Of a DNA stretch of 6,757 bases, positions 1 to 6,340 are shown piece after piece (position 1 is the stretch's first letter; each line of letters starts with the position of its first letter). Origin of the DNA: a bacterium. Its GTDB lineage: Bacteria; Vulcanimicrobiota; Vulcanimicrobiia; Vulcanimicrobiales; Vulcanimicrobiaceae. The translations under genes and the position numbers were made by a program. The stretch spans positions 1-6,757 of the forward strand of contig JAKAPO010000131.1 of assembly GCA_021807065.1 (NCBI GenBank), given 5' to 3'. The notes beneath the pieces were generated by a model. That model ran no database searches. It was not told where the DNA came from and saw nothing but the letters and a program-made list of their open reading frames with translations.

Positions 1-1051
1 ATCTCGTCGCTCTCGCAGGCTCGATCCGATTCGAGCGGTAGACACCGTATGGAGCGAACGCGCGTACGTCTACGCTGCCGCGCGATGCACGATGCGCGGG
101 GCCCACAGCGCCGAGAGCGTGCGCAGCCTCATGCGTCACCACACCTGCACCGTTCCAGCGCGACACGAGCGATGCATTGCCGAAGAGCGCAGCCATGTAC
201 CCGCGAACGCGACCTTCGAGCCGCGCGACAGTCTCTCGAACGCAAGCGCGTTCCGTCAAGACGCTCGGAGAGACGCCGCCCGGTACGATCGCATCGAAGA
301 GCAGGCGATGCCCTCCGGCCAGGAGACAGAGTCGCATCGCTTCTTCCTTGAGCCCCATTCCACGGGTGAAGCCGACGCCCCACCCTGCGCCGGAGGCGCT
401 CGCCGCGAGGTCTGCAAGATGATTGTAGACGCGCTCGAGTTCCGTCATTACCAAGCGCGCCAAATCGACCTCTTCCCTCGGCCGCAGGTCGCCCAACGAT
501 TCCAACGCGAGCGCATAGGCGTAGGAACGAGACGCGCTGCATCCTCCGCAAATGCGCGCAACCTTCGCTGCCGCGTCGAGCGCATCTGCTCCCTCGAGGG
601 CGCGTTCGATGCCGCGATGTCCGTAGCCGAGCTGTGCATCGAGGTGCACGACCGTCTCGCCTCCGGAGCTGAAAGTGAAGCGTCCAGGCTCGATGATACC
701 CGCATGAACGGGGCCGACGACAAAGTGCATCAGACCGGATCCGTGTGCCAGCACTGCCTGCGGTATGACGCCGTTGCGCGCACGAAACGGGCGCTCGTCG
801 GGAAGATCGTCGAACCGAACTCCACGCTCGTCGGCCATCTCGCGTTCGGCCCAAGCAAATGCCGGACGGTCCCGCGACACTGCGGTTGCTGCTCCCTGCG
901 CGCCGAGATCGACGGTCAACGCGTACGGTCCTGAGCCTTCACGGAGAAAGAGATACTGCAGCGTGCGCGCACTTGCGTATGCACCAAGCATCGGGCTGCG
1001 CGAAGCCTCGGCAACGACCGATTGCGACGTTACGGAAACGGTCGTATCCAC
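1..1051 (-). CDS. hyfG: Hydrogenase-4 / formate hydrogenlyase large subunit (HyfG/HycE-like), partial at C-terminus
   Basis: This is the catalytic large subunit of a group 4 membrane-bound [NiFe] hydrogenase-like complex, a fusion of NuoC-like and NuoD-like modules. The frame is open from a GTG at 1051 to the left edge, giving 350 residues with the C-terminal part missing. Residues about 30-95 look like a shortened NuoC domain (WAEREMADERGVRF at 67-80, followed by LPDERPF). The NuoD/large-subunit part follows from about 112, with GPVHAGIIEPGRF, then LGYGHRGIE at 141-149. The L1 metal motif is at 166-176, ARICGGCSASR, with Cys168 and Cys171. The position of the usual histidine is Arg175. Further family blocks are ELERVYNHLADL (204-215) and GPAHRASR (317-324). 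The L2 motif (DPCxxC) would lie outside the window. The start is uncertain: GTG 1051 overlaps hyfF by 22 nt and has no strong Shine-Dalgarno sequence. ATG at 991 (residue 21) is the alternative. Last visible gene of the operon. Confidence 0.9.
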   Translation of the reverse strand, partial: MDTTVSVTSQSVVAEASRSPMLGAYASARTLQYLFLREGSGPYALTVDLGAQGAATAVSRDRPAFAWAEREMADERGVRFDDLPDERPFRARNGVIPQAVLAHGSGLMHFVVGPVHAGIIEPGRFTFSSGGETVVHLDAQLGYGHRGIERALEGADALDAAAKVARICGGCSASRSYAYALALESLGDLRPREEVDLARLVMTELERVYNHLADLAASASGAGWGVGFTRGMGLKEEAMRLCLLAGGHRLLFDAIVPGGVSPSVLTERACVRETVARLEGRVRGYMAALFGNASLVSRWNGAGVVTHEAAHALGAVGPAHRASRGSVDVRAFAPYGVYRSNRIEPARATR

Positions 1052-2433
1052 GGCACGATCCCAAGGGCGATGCAGCCCGTGAGCGCAGCGGCAACGGTCG
1101 CGGCTGCCACCCGCCGGTGCAAAGGTGCGAGCGGAATGGGTACACTCCACGCAGCGGTGGGAACGCGCCCTCCTCCCTCGATCTCGATCGCCACGCGAGC
1201 GAGTGTTGCGAATGCGAGCAGGAGGCCGATCATGGCAAGCGCGAGCGGAATCCAAGCTCCCGCGGCGATGCCGGCAACAACGACCAGCATCTCGGTGACG
1301 AACAGACCGAAGGGAGGCATCCCTGAAAGCGCGCCAAGGACCGCGAGCAAAAGTCGCCCTGCCGATCCTTCATTCCACAGCGCACGGAGTCGCGCAATCT
1401 CGGTAGAGCCGCGTTCGCGCTGCACGATACCGGTCGCGAAGAAGGCCGAAGATTTCGCGAAAGCATGAACGGCGATGTGCAGCAATGCTGCAAACCACCC
1501 GAGCGTCGTCCCAAAGCCGAATGCGAGTGCTACGATGCCAGCGTGCTCGATCGTGGAATACGCGAGCAACCGTTTGAGGTCGCGCTGGACGAGCATCAGC
1601 GCTCCGGCCACAGCCGTCGATAGCGCGCCGAGCCAAAGGAGCAGCTCGTAGGCGAAGTTCGCCGCGCCGAGGGGTGCGGCGACGCTCAGCGTTCGCGCAA
1701 TCGCATAGAGGGCGCAGGAAACCAACAGCCCTGAGAGCAGCGCACTGATCGGCGCGGGAGCCTTCGAGTGCGCGTCCGGCAGCCAAGCGTGCATCGGCAC
1801 GAGTCCCGCCTTTGTGCCGAACCCTACGATCATCAGTGCCACTGCGACGCGTGCAAGCGGAGAGACCGCGCCGATGTGGCCCCGTGCCGCGATTGCCGTC
1901 CACGAGAATGCGCTGCCGGGATCGACGCCGTTCGCAATGGCAACATGGGCGAGCACGATCAGGCCAAGCATAGCGAAGGCAATGCCTACGCCGCATAAGA
2001 CCAGATACTTCCATGCGGCTTCGAGCGCCGCGGCTTCGCCGCTGTATCCCACCAAAAAGGCTGTGGCGAGCGTCGTAATCGATACGCCCAGCCACAGGAG
2101 GGTAAAGTTCGATGCCAGCACGACGAGCAGCATCGAGCTCCAAAATGCGCCGAGCATGATGAAGTATGCCGGCTTTCGCGACCAGATCGCGTACCCTTCG
2201 GTCCAATCGTCGGCAAAGATGCTCGACGAGAATATGGTCGCGAGAAGCGCGAGGAACGACACCAGGCCGGCGAAAAGCATCGAGAGACGGTCGATCGAGC
2301 CGAACGCCGCGAGCGACATCAGCGCGGCGACGAAGGCGAGCACGACGCGGGCAATGCGCCGCACCTCGCGCTTCGGAACGATCCGCACGGCGATCGCGAA
2401 CACGAGCGGCGCGGCGACGACGAATCCGATCAT
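1030..2433 (-). CDS. hyfF: Hydrogenase-4 antiporter-like membrane subunit HyfF (HycQ-like)
   Basis: A polytopic inner-membrane protein of the NuoL/M/N (Mrp antiporter-like) family, 467 residues, thought to contribute to proton or ion translocation in group 4 hydrogenases. The ATG at 2433 overlaps the hyfE stop as ATGA, and the frame ends with TAA at 1032-1030. Family landmarks are ALEAAWKYLVLCGVG (136-150), the TM7 lysine K208 in GFGTKAGLVPMHAWLPDAHS (204-223), ALLSGLLVSCALYA (231-244), DLKRLLAYSTIEHAGI (285-300, K287), HIAVHAFAKSSAFFATG (319-335, H319, H323, K327), and GMPPFGLFVTE (371-381). It lacks the TM5 glutamate: the segment LLWLGVSITTLA has Ser118 where homologues typically have Glu. 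It is shorter than E. coli HyfF (about 526 residues), mainly at the ends. An upstream extension of this open frame to 3051 antisenses nothing real and reads through hyfE in another frame, so it is not part of the protein. Confidence 0.93.
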   Translation of the reverse strand: MIGFVVAAPLVFAIAVRIVPKREVRRIARVVLAFVAALMSLAAFGSIDRLSMLFAGLVSFLALLATIFSSSIFADDWTEGYAIWSRKPAYFIMLGAFWSSMLLVVLASNFTLLWLGVSITTLATAFLVGYSGEAAALEAAWKYLVLCGVGIAFAMLGLIVLAHVAIANGVDPGSAFSWTAIAARGHIGAVSPLARVAVALMIVGFGTKAGLVPMHAWLPDAHSKAPAPISALLSGLLVSCALYAIARTLSVAAPLGAANFAYELLLWLGALSTAVAGALMLVQRDLKRLLAYSTIEHAGIVALAFGFGTTLGWFAALLHIAVHAFAKSSAFFATGIVQRERGSTEIARLRALWNEGSAGRLLLAVLGALSGMPPFGLFVTEMLVVVAGIAAGAWIPLALAMIGLLLAFATLARVAIEIEGGGRVPTAAWSVPIPLAPLHRRVAAATVAAALTGCIALGIVPWIRPFP

Positions 2434-3038
2434 CCGCGCAGCCTGCGCAGCGACTCCACGTCGAGCAGCGGGTTGTGAGCAAAATAGGCGCGCAGCAATG
2501 CCAGTCCGATGAACGTCGAAACCAGCGCATCGAAGGTTGCGCCGAATTCCACGGATTCGGGCAAGCTCGGCGCGAGCGCGCTGCCGATCAACGTGACGCC
2601 GGCACCGAGCACGAGCAAGCCGACAACGTGCGCCAGCAAGTTGCGGTGAACGATCAAGACGCCGACGCCGCATAAAACGATAAACGCCAGGACGCTCTGC
2701 AACGGCACGGACGGGCCGAGAACGTGCGCCACCGTTCGAGAGACGATCGCGAATGCCAGGACGAGGAGCAGGCGCAAAGGAGCGGAGAGCGACGGCCGCA
2801 GGTTGTCGGCGTCCGGATTCGCTCGCACGAACGCCACGATACCGACGGGCGCAACGAACACCTTGAGCAGCGTCGCGATGGCGAGCAGTACGAGCGAAAG
2901 CAGCGACGTCGATGCTGAAGCGGCCACGAGAAAGCTGATGGTCAAGGCGATGGCAACGTACGCAGCTAGCATGTGCAGCGTGCGCGTGCTGAGAACCAGT
3001 CCGGCTCCTGAGAGCAGGAGTACGAGTGCGACCGTCAC
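2430..3038 (-). CDS. hyfE: Hydrogenase-4 small membrane subunit HyfE (HycP-like, NuoK-related C-terminal half)
   Basis: A 202-residue, almost wholly hydrophobic protein with about six to seven membrane segments by eye. It matches HyfE, whose C-terminal half is related to NuoK and sits between the HyfC anchor and the antiporter-like subunits. Characteristic pieces are LLKVFVAPVGIVAFVRANP (58-76), HRNLLAHVVGLLVLGAGVTL (131-150), and SVEFGATFDALVSTFIGLA (162-180), which carries an acidic pair (E164, D170). E. coli HyfE is about 216 residues, so the length fits. The start is GTG at 3038-3036. It overlaps the hyfC stop as GTGA, as do the other junctions in this operon. The open frame extends upstream to 3182, but that part reads as arginine-rich shadow of hyfC and is excluded. 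No strong Shine-Dalgarno sequence is seen, which fits translational coupling to hyfC. Confidence 0.88.
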   Translation of the reverse strand: MTVALVLLLSGAGLVLSTRTLHMLAAYVAIALTISFLVAASASTSLLSLVLLAIATLLKVFVAPVGIVAFVRANPDADNLRPSLSAPLRLLLVLAFAIVSRTVAHVLGPSVPLQSVLAFIVLCGVGVLIVHRNLLAHVVGLLVLGAGVTLIGSALAPSLPESVEFGATFDALVSTFIGLALLRAYFAHNPLLDVESLRRLRG

Positions 3039-3901
3039 GCGGGTGCCCCAAAGAGCCGCAGGACGATGCTCGTCACGGCGAAGATCAACCCTGTCGCCAG
3101 GAGCTGCGGAACCTCGAACAGCCGCACCTTGGCAAACACCGTTTCCACTACGCTGACGGCCGCGGCAAGAACCACTGCCCAACCAGCGAGCGCCAACACG
3201 CCGCCGCCGGACAACAGGATTGCGCCCAAAAGTAAGAAGCTCAGTTGGCGAATCTGCGCGGCCGCCTGCAAGAACGCCAAGTGCCAGCCCGAATATTCTA
3301 GCACGAGCCCTTCGTGAATCATCGTCAGCTCGTAGTGTGTCTCCTGATTGTCGATCGGGATGCGGGCCGTTTCAGCGAGCATGACGAGAAAGAAGCCGGC
3401 AAAAGCGAGCGCACTCGTAGGCCCGTGCGCGAGCGTTAAGAGAGACGAAAGCTGCGTTCCTTTACCGAGCGCCGCAGCGCCGAGCAGCGCCGCCAAAAGT
3501 GCCGGCTCAACGAGGCTCGCAAACGTCATCGAGCGGCTCGCGGCCATTCCCGAGAATGCGCTCCGCGTATCGAGTGCTGCAACCCCGAGCACGAAATGGC
3601 CGACGGCGAGAAGAAAGATGAGCCCCACGACGTCCGGCAGCGGCGGAACGGAGCCGCCCAGTGGAAGCGCGGCCGCGAGCGTAAGAGCGACTCCGAAGGC
3701 GACACCCGGTGCACACCGCGTAATGATCGATGCGCCCTCGGGAAGCACCGCCTCTTTGCACCATAGCTTCGCATAGTCTCGATACGACTGAAGGATCGAC
3801 GGGCCCGGGCGCCCAGAGAACCGAGCGCGAAGCGCCTTCATCGCACCGTGCGCCAGCGGAGCAAGTGCGGCAACGAGCAGCAGCTGCACGAGCGCGTTCA
3901 T
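3035..3901 (-). CDS. hyfC: Hydrogenase-4 membrane anchor subunit HyfC (HycD / NuoH-like)
   Basis: The NuoH/Nqo8-family subunit, 288 residues. It links the hydrophilic catalytic module to the antiporter-like subunits at the membrane interface. Conserved features are the cytoplasmic first loop GRPGPSILQSYRDYAKLWCKE (30-50, written here as a short loop motif with R31, P34, Q38, K45), LDTRSAFSGMAASR (110-123), and the signature loop AETARIPIDNQETHYEL (176-192) followed by MIHEGLVLEYSGWHLA (194-209). These hold the acidic residues typical of the family (E177, D184, E187, E191, E197, E202). Near the C-terminus, VETVFAKVRLFEVPQLL (252-268) is also family-typical. The length is close to that of E. 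coli HyfC (about 315). ATG at 3901 overlaps the hyfB stop (ATGA), and the TGA stop overlaps the hyfE GTG. There is no clear Shine-Dalgarno sequence, consistent with coupling to hyfB. Confidence 0.95.
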   Translation of the reverse strand: MNALVQLLLVAALAPLAHGAMKALRARFSGRPGPSILQSYRDYAKLWCKEAVLPEGASIITRCAPGVAFGVALTLAAALPLGGSVPPLPDVVGLIFLLAVGHFVLGVAALDTRSAFSGMAASRSMTFASLVEPALLAALLGAAALGKGTQLSSLLTLAHGPTSALAFAGFFLVMLAETARIPIDNQETHYELTMIHEGLVLEYSGWHLAFLQAAAQIRQLSFLLLGAILLSGGGVLALAGWAVVLAAAVSVVETVFAKVRLFEVPQLLATGLIFAVTSIVLRLFGAPA

Positions 3902-5766
3902 CGGTTTGCCAGCGCGATCGCGACGATCACTGCGCCGAGGGAGTACGCTACGTAGAGCCTCAGGCTTCCGCTCTGCAGCGCGCGCGAGCGCCGAGCGAAT
4001 TGCAGCATGAGCGCCGCAAATCGGCGCGCCGTTTCGTCGATAATATCACGGCTTTCCGTTCGATAGACGATTCGCTTCGGAAACCACGACGATGCACCCG
4101 CTTCGACGATGCGGCGCCGCTCGGGCAAAAGCACGAAGGCGAAGATAGTGCGAAGTGATTTCGAAAACGCCGTAGCCGTATACTGCGCCGACGGCGTGAC
4201 CGGCGAGCCGCACGTCCACGTTGGCACGGTACGCACGCGCCGGTAGCGTTCTATGGCGAGCACGCCGATCGCAGCTGCGATCGGCAGAGTGGCGAGCGCG
4301 ATCGGCAGCACGGGAAGCGCCGCTGCGATCGGTGGCGCCACGCCGATCGTCGACGCCACAACGCGTGCGAGCGGAACGACGACGAGCATTGGGACAATAC
4401 CGAAAAGTGTGCAGAGAACGGCAAGAGCCATAAGGGCGAGCGTCGCGGCGTCGAAGCGCTCAGTAGCGATAGGGCGCGTAACCGCCCGGCGCGGGTGTCC
4501 CAAGAACGCGACGCCGAATACTTTCACGAAGCACGCCGCGGCAAGACCTCCGGTGAGCGAGAGGCCGAGTACCGCTGCCAGCGATACGAGCGCAAACGCT
4601 GGCACGAACGCATGCCATGATGCGATCAAACTCTGAAACGTCATCCATTCGGAAGCGAAGCCGTTGAACGGGGGAAGCCCTACGATTGCCACGCAGCCTA
4701 TGAGAAACAGCGGGCCGGTCCAGACTAAGTGCGACCACAGCCCGCCGAGCCGCTCTAAGTCGACCGTTCCTTCGGTATCGGCCACGACTCCGCTGCCCAA
4801 GAACAGTAAGCCTTTGAACAATCCGTGATTGATGGCATGGAAAATCGCCGCAGTCAACGCCAGCGCTGCGAGGGCTAGATCTCCCGTCGACCGGGCAACG
4901 AGAGCAAGCCCGATCCCGATCGCGATGATGCCGACGTTCTCGACGGAATGATAGGCGAGCAGGCGTTTGAGGTCGTGATCCACGAGCGCGTACAGAACCC
5001 CGCCGATTGCGCTGAGCGTACCGACGACCATGAGCGCGACGCCCCATGACGTCGGAGCCGGAGCAGCGAGATTGAACGTGACCAAGGTCAATGCGTAGAG
5101 CGCAACCTTCAACATTGCCCCCGAGAGCATCGCCGATGCGCTTGGCGGCGCTACGGGGTGCGCGCGTGGAAGCCAGAAGTGGAGCGGCAGCAACCCCGCC
5201 TTCGAGCCGAAGCCGAGCATCGCAAGAATGAACGCTGCGTCGCGCGCGCTCGGCGGCAGCGTTGCAGCGGCGGTTGCAATTGCCGGGAACGACCAACCTC
5301 CAGCGTGCGTAGCTAGCACCAGCATTGTCGCGAGAATGCACAGCGCACCGGCCTGTGCGGCAACGAGATACACCCACGTAGCGCGCCGGACCGCGCGTCT
5401 CTTATGATACGCGGCGACGAGAAACGCAGAGACGAGCGACATCGTTTCCCACGATAGAAAAAACGAAGCGACGCTGCTTGCGATGAGGAGCACCAGCATC
5501 GCGGCGACGAAGGCCGCGATCAACATGGCATCGATCGGGCGATCCCGCCGCAACCCCCAGACGCCGACGGCGCTTCCCAGCATCGCGAGCAGCGCAAGAA
5601 AGGGCGCTGCCAACGGCGTGAGCGCGAAATCCAACTGCAATGCCGGAACTGAGGCCGGGACGCTGCCCAGCTCGACCGATCCGCGCGTCGCTGCAACGAA
5701 GGCGCAGATCGCCGCAAGGAGCGCCAGCGTAAGCGTCGAGCCGGCACCCAGCAGCCTGAGTCTCAC
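3898..5766 (-). CDS. hyfB: Hydrogenase-4 antiporter-like membrane subunit HyfB (Rv0083-like)
   Basis: A large NuoL/M-family (proton-conducting transporter) subunit, 622 residues, with roughly 14 or more hydrophobic helices. It is the main candidate for proton or ion pumping in this complex. All key family residues are present: E107 in FFLSWETMSLV (102-112), K189 in GFGSKAGLLPLHFWLPRAHP (185-204), K220 in LSGAMLKVALYAL (214-226), K267 in DHDLKRLLAYHSVENVGI (263-280), H310/H314/K318 in IFHAINHGLFKGLLFL (308-323), and E373 in LPPFNGFASEW (364-374). The C-terminal extension carries TWTCGSPVTPSAQYTATAFS (516-535), a HyfB-type motif that separates it from plain NuoL. E. coli HyfB is about 672 residues. 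The start is GTG at 5766-5764, overlapping the ArsR stop (GTGA). A Shine-Dalgarno-like AAGGAG lies at 5783-5778 with an 11-nt spacer. An upstream start is unlikely because of the clean coupling. Confidence 0.95.
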   Translation of the reverse strand: MRLRLLGAGSTLTLALLAAICAFVAATRGSVELGSVPASVPALQLDFALTPLAAPFLALLAMLGSAVGVWGLRRDRPIDAMLIAAFVAAMLVLLIASSVASFFLSWETMSLVSAFLVAAYHKRRAVRRATWVYLVAAQAGALCILATMLVLATHAGGWSFPAIATAAATLPPSARDAAFILAMLGFGSKAGLLPLHFWLPRAHPVAPPSASAMLSGAMLKVALYALTLVTFNLAAPAPTSWGVALMVVGTLSAIGGVLYALVDHDLKRLLAYHSVENVGIIAIGIGLALVARSTGDLALAALALTAAIFHAINHGLFKGLLFLGSGVVADTEGTVDLERLGGLWSHLVWTGPLFLIGCVAIVGLPPFNGFASEWMTFQSLIASWHAFVPAFALVSLAAVLGLSLTGGLAAACFVKVFGVAFLGHPRRAVTRPIATERFDAATLALMALAVLCTLFGIVPMLVVVPLARVVASTIGVAPPIAAALPVLPIALATLPIAAAIGVLAIERYRRVRTVPTWTCGSPVTPSAQYTATAFSKSLRTIFAFVLLPERRRIVEAGASSWFPKRIVYRTESRDIIDETARRFAALMLQFARRSRALQSGSLRLYVAYSLGAVIVAIALANR

Positions 5767-6092
5767 GCCCCGCCACTCTCCTTGGCAAGCTCCTCGAGCA
5801 CGGTCCGAACGGAGACGAGTTGATTGTCAAAAACGGTGCGCGCCGAATCGAGCAGCGCGAAGATGGCCCGGTCGCTGATCTGATAGCGGACCGTCGTTCC
5901 TTCCCGATGGGCCTGTACGAAGTTCCGTGCCCGCAGAACGGCGAGCTGCTGCGAGACGGTCGACTGCTCCGCGCCGAGACGGTCCTTTAACTCGGTGACG
6001 CTGACCGGACCCTCCCGCAGCTCATCGAGGATCTGGATCCGCAGCGGATGCGCAAGAACCTTGAAAAACTCAGCCTTGAACGTGTATCGCAC
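5763..6092 (-). CDS. ArsR-family winged-helix repressor heading the hydrogenase operon (Rv0081-like)
   Basis: A 109-residue dimeric HTH regulator. The opening KAEFFKVLAHPLRIQILDEL (6-25) is a classic ArsR start. The recognition helix lies around 43-56 (QSTVSQQLAVLRAR) and the wing around 60-71. The C-terminal helix is about 76-104. It has no cysteine at all, and no His/Asp cluster in the C-terminal helix, so neither the ELCVC-type nor the SmtB-type metal site is present. It is therefore unlikely to be a metal or arsenic sensor of the standard types. From memory it is close in several blocks to M. tuberculosis Rv0081 (KAEFFK-LAHP-RI-IL, LSQQL-VLR), which also precedes hydrogenase-like genes. 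The start is GTG at 6092-6090. No Shine-Dalgarno sequence is visible upstream and the -10-like element is very close, so the mRNA may be leaderless. The inverted repeats just upstream suggest autoregulation. The stop overlaps the hyfB start by 4 nt. Confidence 0.9.
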   Translation of the reverse strand: MRYTFKAEFFKVLAHPLRIQILDELREGPVSVTELKDRLGAEQSTVSQQLAVLRARNFVQAHREGTTVRYQISDRAIFALLDSARTVFDNQLVSVRTVLEELAKESGGA

Positions 6093-6097
6093 TGTTT

Positions 6098-6111
6098 ATA
6101 TATTTGTATAT
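6098..6111. repeat. AT-rich inverted repeat overlapping the -10 region
   Basis: ATATA-TTTG-TATAT is a dyad with 5-bp perfect arms and a 4-base centre, sitting 6 to 19 bp before the ArsR GTG. Short AT-rich dyads of this type are common operators for ArsR-family dimers. Binding here would block the putative -10 element. The assignment as operator is inferred from position only. Confidence 0.45.
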
Positions 6112-6114
6112 TAT

Positions 6115-6133
6115 CCTGAAGCAATCCTTCAGG
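6115..6133. repeat. Perfect 7-bp-arm inverted repeat upstream of the ArsR gene
   Basis: CCTGAAG (6115-6121), CAATC spacer, CTTCAGG (6127-6133): a perfect dyad of 19 bp. It contains the candidate -35 hexamer on the minus strand. It could be a second operator, for ArsR or another regulator such as the neighbouring XRE protein. It has no following T-tract, so it is not a typical terminator. Confidence 0.55.
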
Positions 6134-6172
6134 TGGGGACCGCCCGGTCAGTCGCCCCTATCCCGATCGCTC

Positions 6173-6340
6173 AACGCGCGCGTATACCGGAAAATCACTG
6201 AGGACATCTACGTCTTGGACTTCTTTCAGAAAAAGAGCAAATCGGGGATGGCAACACCGCAAGCCGATCTCGATCGCATCGAACAACGATTGAAGCACGC
6301 TCGCGCGCTTGGCGGCAGAAACCAAGAAAGCGAAGAACTC
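6173..6340 (+). pseudogene. C-terminal remnant of a HigB/gp49-type toxin
   Basis: In frame with the downstream antitoxin, this stretch encodes the recognisable tail of phage-derived gp49-like (HigB/RelE superfamily) toxins: ARVYRK, then DIYVLDFFQKKSKSGMATP and QADLDRIEQRLKHARA. Family members commonly show Y-VLHAFQKKS--G-ATP--D---I--RL. Typical toxins are about 100-120 residues, and only the last 45-50 are present here. The residues read from the frame further upstream (6104-6172) do not resemble the family N-terminus, and position 6092 is already the start of the divergent ArsR gene, so the N-terminal half is gone. There is no stop codon between the remnant and the antitoxin. The only in-frame upstream start is a TTG at 6104 within the operator region. 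The fragment is probably inactive, though translation as an N-terminal extension of the antitoxin cannot be excluded. Confidence 0.65.

Larger units (their letters stand above)
6093..6133 (-). promoter_or_regulatory. Probable promoter/operator of the ArsR-hyf operon
   Basis: This is an AT-rich stretch in otherwise GC-rich DNA, immediately before the ArsR gene start. On the minus strand, TTGCTT (6124-6119) and TATATA (6102-6097) are separated by 16 nt and form a sigma70-like promoter. Its predicted start point falls at or next to the GTG, implying a leaderless transcript. The promoter elements and spacing are inference from one sequence. On the plus strand the same AT block (TATATT at 6107-6112) could act as a -10 for the toxin/antitoxin side, making the region potentially bidirectional. 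Confidence 0.5.

Noticed and set aside
92..934. A 280-codon open frame on the plus strand
   Set aside because: It is exactly antisense, codon on codon, to hyfG. The minus strand shows clear large-subunit motifs, and the plus product looks like nothing known. High GC keeps the antisense frame open.
1814..2512. A 232-codon open frame on the plus strand opposite hyfF/hyfE
   Set aside because: Low-complexity Ala/Arg/Thr-rich translation with no motif. The opposite strand encodes the well-supported HyfF.
2434..3051. An N-terminal extension of hyfF giving a 673-residue protein
   Set aside because: The extra 206 residues are arginine-rich, not membrane-like, and read through hyfE in another frame. 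The ATG at 2433 with ATGA overlap is the natural start.
4460..5377. A 305-codon minus-strand frame inside hyfB
   Set aside because: It lies in a different frame within the conserved HyfB coding sequence and has Arg-rich composition typical of an out-of-frame shadow.
5483..5878. A plus-strand open frame across the ArsR/hyfB junction
   Set aside because: It is antisense to two confidently identified genes and has no recognisable domain.
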